A stretch of DNA of 64,000 nucleotides, from NCBI RefSeq assembly GCF_016597785.1, contig NZ_JAENJG010000002.1, positions 186,001 to 250,000 of the forward strand, in the 5' to 3' direction. The notes beneath the pieces are model-generated. The model made no database searches. It had not been told where the DNA came from and saw only the letters and a program-made list of their open reading frames with translations. Origin of the DNA: Leucobacter sp. L43. Its GTDB lineage: Bacteria > Actinomycetota > Actinomycetes > Actinomycetales > Microbacteriaceae. This document shows, one piece after another, positions 61,757 through 64,000 of this stretch (position 1 is the stretch's first letter; each line of letters opens with the position of its first letter). The position numbers were made by a program, and so were the translations under genes.

Positions 61757-62869
61757 GTGGGAACTGCCGAGACCGAGACCCGCAGCTTCGGCGTCGAGGA
61801 GGAGTTCCTCCTGCTCGACGCCGAAACGGGCGCCCCCATCGATCGCGCAGCGCAGATCGTGGAGCGGCGGCCGGAGCTGCGCCGCGAGGCGGACCGCGAG
61901 TTCTTCTCCAGCCAACTCGAAACCGCGTCGCCGGTCTGCACGGAAGCGCGCCAGGCCGACGAGGCGCTGCGCAGCTTCCGCTCCATCGCGGGTGCTGCTG
62001 CAGCGGATGTGGGGGCGGTGCTCGCGGGCACGGGCCTGCCACCGGTCGGGGGAGAGCACGAGGGCTCGGTCACCCCGAAGGCCAGATACCGCGAGATTAG
62101 ATCCGAGTTGCGGGCCGCCGCTGCGCATCAGTACGTCACCGGAACGCACGTGCATGTGTCGGTGCCGTCGCGCGACGCCGGCGTAGCCGCCCTCCGGGGG
62201 CTGGCTCGCTGGGCTCCGGCACTGCTCGCGATCTCGGCGAACTCACCCATCTGGTGCGGTGAGGAGACGGGGCTCGCGAGTTGGCGCCATATCAAGAGCA
62301 TGGCGTGGCCGCTCGCCGGATACCCGCCGGAGTTTTCGTCGGGGGCTGAGTACGAGCGGACGGTCGCCAGCCTCGTCGACACGGGCATTCTGATCGATCC
62401 GGGCATCGTCACCTGGGTCGCGCGTCTCTCGGAGCGATTCCCGACCATCGAGCTGCGCATCGCCGACGCGCAGCTCGAGCCGGAAGCGGCCGTCTCGTTC
62501 GCGCTGCTCGTGCGAGGACTGGTCGACCGCATCCTCGACGACGCGGAGCACGGCCGCGAGGAGGAGCGCGTCACTCCCGGTCTGGTGAACGGAGCGATTT
62601 GGATGGCCGCGCGGGATGGACTCTCCTCCGCGATCATCGACCCGGTGCGCGGGACCGCGCATCCGGCGGCCGCGGTCCTCGACGAGATGTTCGGGTTCGC
62701 CGAGCGATCGCTGGAGCGCTTCGGCGACGCCCAGCGCGTCGAGCAGTATCTCGGCGATCTCCGCACGTTCGGCGGCCCGGCGCAACGGCAGCTCGCGAGC
62801 TTTCGCGAGGGCGGCGTCTCCGGGCTGCTCGACCTCTACCGTGCGTCCGGGGTGCAGGAGCGCCGATGA
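61757..62869 (+). CDS. YbdK-type carboxylate-amine ligase (GCS2 family)
   Basis: The 370-aa enzyme belongs to the glutamate-cysteine ligase 2 family, which makes gamma-glutamyl-type amide bonds with ATP. Motifs are FGVEEEFLLLD (12-22), QYVTGTHVHVSVPS, SANSPIW, and IELRIADAQLEPE near the middle. It has weak gamma-glutamylcysteine ligase activity in E. coli, but its physiological substrate is unclear. The start is GTG at 61757. It overlaps the topoisomerase gene as ATGA. Confidence 0.9.
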   Translation: MGTAETETRSFGVEEEFLLLDAETGAPIDRAAQIVERRPELRREADREFFSSQLETASPVCTEARQADEALRSFRSIAGAAAADVGAVLAGTGLPPVGGEHEGSVTPKARYREIRSELRAAAAHQYVTGTHVHVSVPSRDAGVAALRGLARWAPALLAISANSPIWCGEETGLASWRHIKSMAWPLAGYPPEFSSGAEYERTVASLVDTGILIDPGIVTWVARLSERFPTIELRIADAQLEPEAAVSFALLVRGLVDRILDDAEHGREEERVTPGLVNGAIWMAARDGLSSAIIDPVRGTAHPAAAVLDEMFGFAERSLERFGDAQRVEQYLGDLRTFGGPAQRQLASFREGGVSGLLDLYRASGVQERR

Positions 62870-63882
62870 GCGGATCGGGCCGTCGCGGCGGTCGTGGGGG
62901 CCCGATCACTCGGGAAGTCGACGGGGATGGCTTCGTCTATCGGCGAGACGGTCGCCGTGTGACCGCCGCGAAGGAGATCGCCCGGATCGAGTCGCTCGCG
63001 ATCCCTCCGGCGTGGACGGACGTGCGCATCGCGCGCGGGCCGTCCGCCAAGGTGCTCGCCAGAGGCATCGACGCTGCCGGGCGCACGCAGATGATCTACC
63101 ACCCGCGGTTCCGACAGCGTCGCGAGCGGGAGAAGTTCGCCCGCCTGGGCAGGTTCGGCACCGCTCTTCCGAAGCTGCGCGCCCGCGTTGACCGAGATCT
63201 GCGTCGCAAACGCCTCGGAAGAGAACGCGTCGTCGCGTGCGTGATCCGACTCATCGACCTCGAATTCTTCCGCGTCGGCAATGAGGAGTACGCAGCGAAG
63301 CACGGCAGTTACGGCGTGACGACGCTCCGGGAGGAGCACATCGAGGCCACCGGGAGCTCGGTGCGGTTCGATTTCGTCGGCAAGAGCGGAAAACGGCATG
63401 CGCGCCGAGTGGCGGATCCGAGAATCGCGCGATTGATCGCGCGGCTCGAAGAGCTTCCCGGTGACGAGGTCTTCCGCTTCTTCGAAGACACGGGAGTGTC
63501 GCGGCAGGTGCGGAGCAAGCATGTGAACGCGTATGTGAAGCGCGTGATGGGCGAAGAGTTCACGGCGAAGGATTTTCGCACGTGGGGCGGCAGTCGGATG
63601 GCCCTCTCGTCGCTCCTCGAGCACGACGAAGATGCGTTTCGCACCCAGAAGCGCGCTGCGGCTGCCGTCAGGGATGCGGTCCGCGCCGCGGCGGAGCGGC
63701 TCGGCAACACTCCAGCGGTCACGAAATCCTCGTACATCGACCCGAGAGTGCTCGGGCTGGCGGAGGACGCCGCAGCTCGGGAGCGCTTACGAACGGCCCG
63801 GGAGAAGATGAAGCCCCAGGCGCACCTGAGCGTCGACGAGCAATGCCTGCTCGCCCTGCTGGCCCGCCGGGCGCCGCGCTGA
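62866..63882 (+). CDS. DNA topoisomerase IB (poxvirus/eukaryote-like)
   Basis: The 338-aa enzyme relaxes both positive and negative supercoils by a 3'-phosphotyrosyl intermediate without ATP. Catalytic landmarks are RLIDLEFFRVGNEEYA and GSYGVTTLREEH (first Arg region), FDFVGKSGKRH (Lys), AKDFRTWGGS (second Arg) and KSSYIDPRV with the nucleophilic Tyr. The family is scattered among bacteria. It is translationally coupled to the YbdK-like gene, and a gene for a DUF2795 protein converges on it. Confidence 0.93.
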   Translation: MSGSGRRGGRGGPITREVDGDGFVYRRDGRRVTAAKEIARIESLAIPPAWTDVRIARGPSAKVLARGIDAAGRTQMIYHPRFRQRREREKFARLGRFGTALPKLRARVDRDLRRKRLGRERVVACVIRLIDLEFFRVGNEEYAAKHGSYGVTTLREEHIEATGSSVRFDFVGKSGKRHARRVADPRIARLIARLEELPGDEVFRFFEDTGVSRQVRSKHVNAYVKRVMGEEFTAKDFRTWGGSRMALSSLLEHDEDAFRTQKRAAAAVRDAVRAAAERLGNTPAVTKSSYIDPRVLGLAEDAAARERLRTAREKMKPQAHLSVDEQCLLALLARRAPR

Positions 63883-63906
63883 GCGCGGGCCCGCCGGGAC
63901 AGGTCG

Positions 63907-64000
63907 TCAGTCGCTCAGCGCTTCGCTGACCGCGGTGGGCGAATCGTAGGTCTGGTCGGGAAGACCCTCGAGGGCCTGTACCACGTCGTCCGAGGCGCCG
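63907..64000 (-). CDS. DUF2795 domain protein, C-terminal fragment
   Basis: The readable end of this gene, which continues past the window edge, encodes ASDDVVQALEGLPDQTYDSP and then AVSEALSD followed by TGA (complement of 63907-63909). This matches the second half of DUF2795, a short helical domain of unknown function frequent in actinobacterial stress-associated genes. It converges on topoisomerase IB with a 24-nt gap. Confidence 0.78.
   Translation of the reverse strand, partial: GASDDVVQALEGLPDQTYDSPTAVSEALSD

Overview
The window reads as chromosomal DNA of a high-GC Gram-positive actinobacterium, most likely a member of the Microbacteriaceae and perhaps close to Leucobacter. The grounds are the consistently GC-rich coding sequence, the family-typical core genes xseA, xseB, DUF4245, fumC, PhoH with a PIN domain, a DUF6264 protein, class II aldolase next to GlpX, a fused OtsA-OtsB, and poxvirus-type topoisomerase IB. 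Many genes also have a TANNNT -10 box 6-8 nt before the start codon, the signature of leaderless transcripts. The genus is an inference; no rRNA lies in the window.

Layout. 0-2.3 kb (minus): mtnA, a BMP-type nucleoside-binding lipoprotein and the start of an ABC ATPase, probably one salvage operon. 2.7-16.2 kb: PhoH, an SGNH hydrolase, fumC, carbonic anhydrase, DUF4245, xseB, then a 5.5-kb block (RbsABC-like transporter, histone-deacetylase-like amidohydrolase, Lrp/AsnC regulator) lying between xseB and xseA, then xseA and ispH. 16.2-23.8 kb: DUF6264, fbaA, glpX, a HAD phosphatase, rmuC, a DnaQ-like exonuclease, DUF2200 and ychF. 23.9-34.2 kb is a more accessory stretch: a broken DUF1877-like gene, an AAA ATPase behind an AT-rich palindromic promoter, DinB, a POT peptide transporter, DUF4287, a small alarmone synthetase, an MFS/MarR drug-efflux pair, a phosphotransferase coupled to a homocysteine methyltransferase, a membrane-anchored hypothetical and a CPBP protease.

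34.4-48.5 kb holds two complete peptide-type ABC transporters (each lipoprotein, two permeases and one double ATPase) with hutU-hutI between them, which suggests a region for peptide uptake and histidine catabolism. 48.7-64 kb: typA, a maltokinase-cap-like protein, tRNA-Pro(CGG), a DksA/TraR zinc-finger protein, a MoxR-DUF58-transglutaminase operon, a SulP anion transporter, otsA-otsB, and a small cluster of SRPBCC protein, acidic peptide, YbdK-type ligase and topoisomerase IB, ending in a partial DUF2795 gene.

Patterns across the window: all four substrate-binding-protein genes are followed by a strong hairpin before the next transporter gene; about 18 genes look leaderless; strong GC-rich bidirectional hairpins sit between several convergent pairs. 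I see no insertion sequence, prophage, integrase or CRISPR array. Nothing here is clearly a new multi-gene system; the best candidates for novelty are the structured PhoH leader, the TTAAC-box AAA ATPase locus and the deacetylase/ABC block that splits xseAB.
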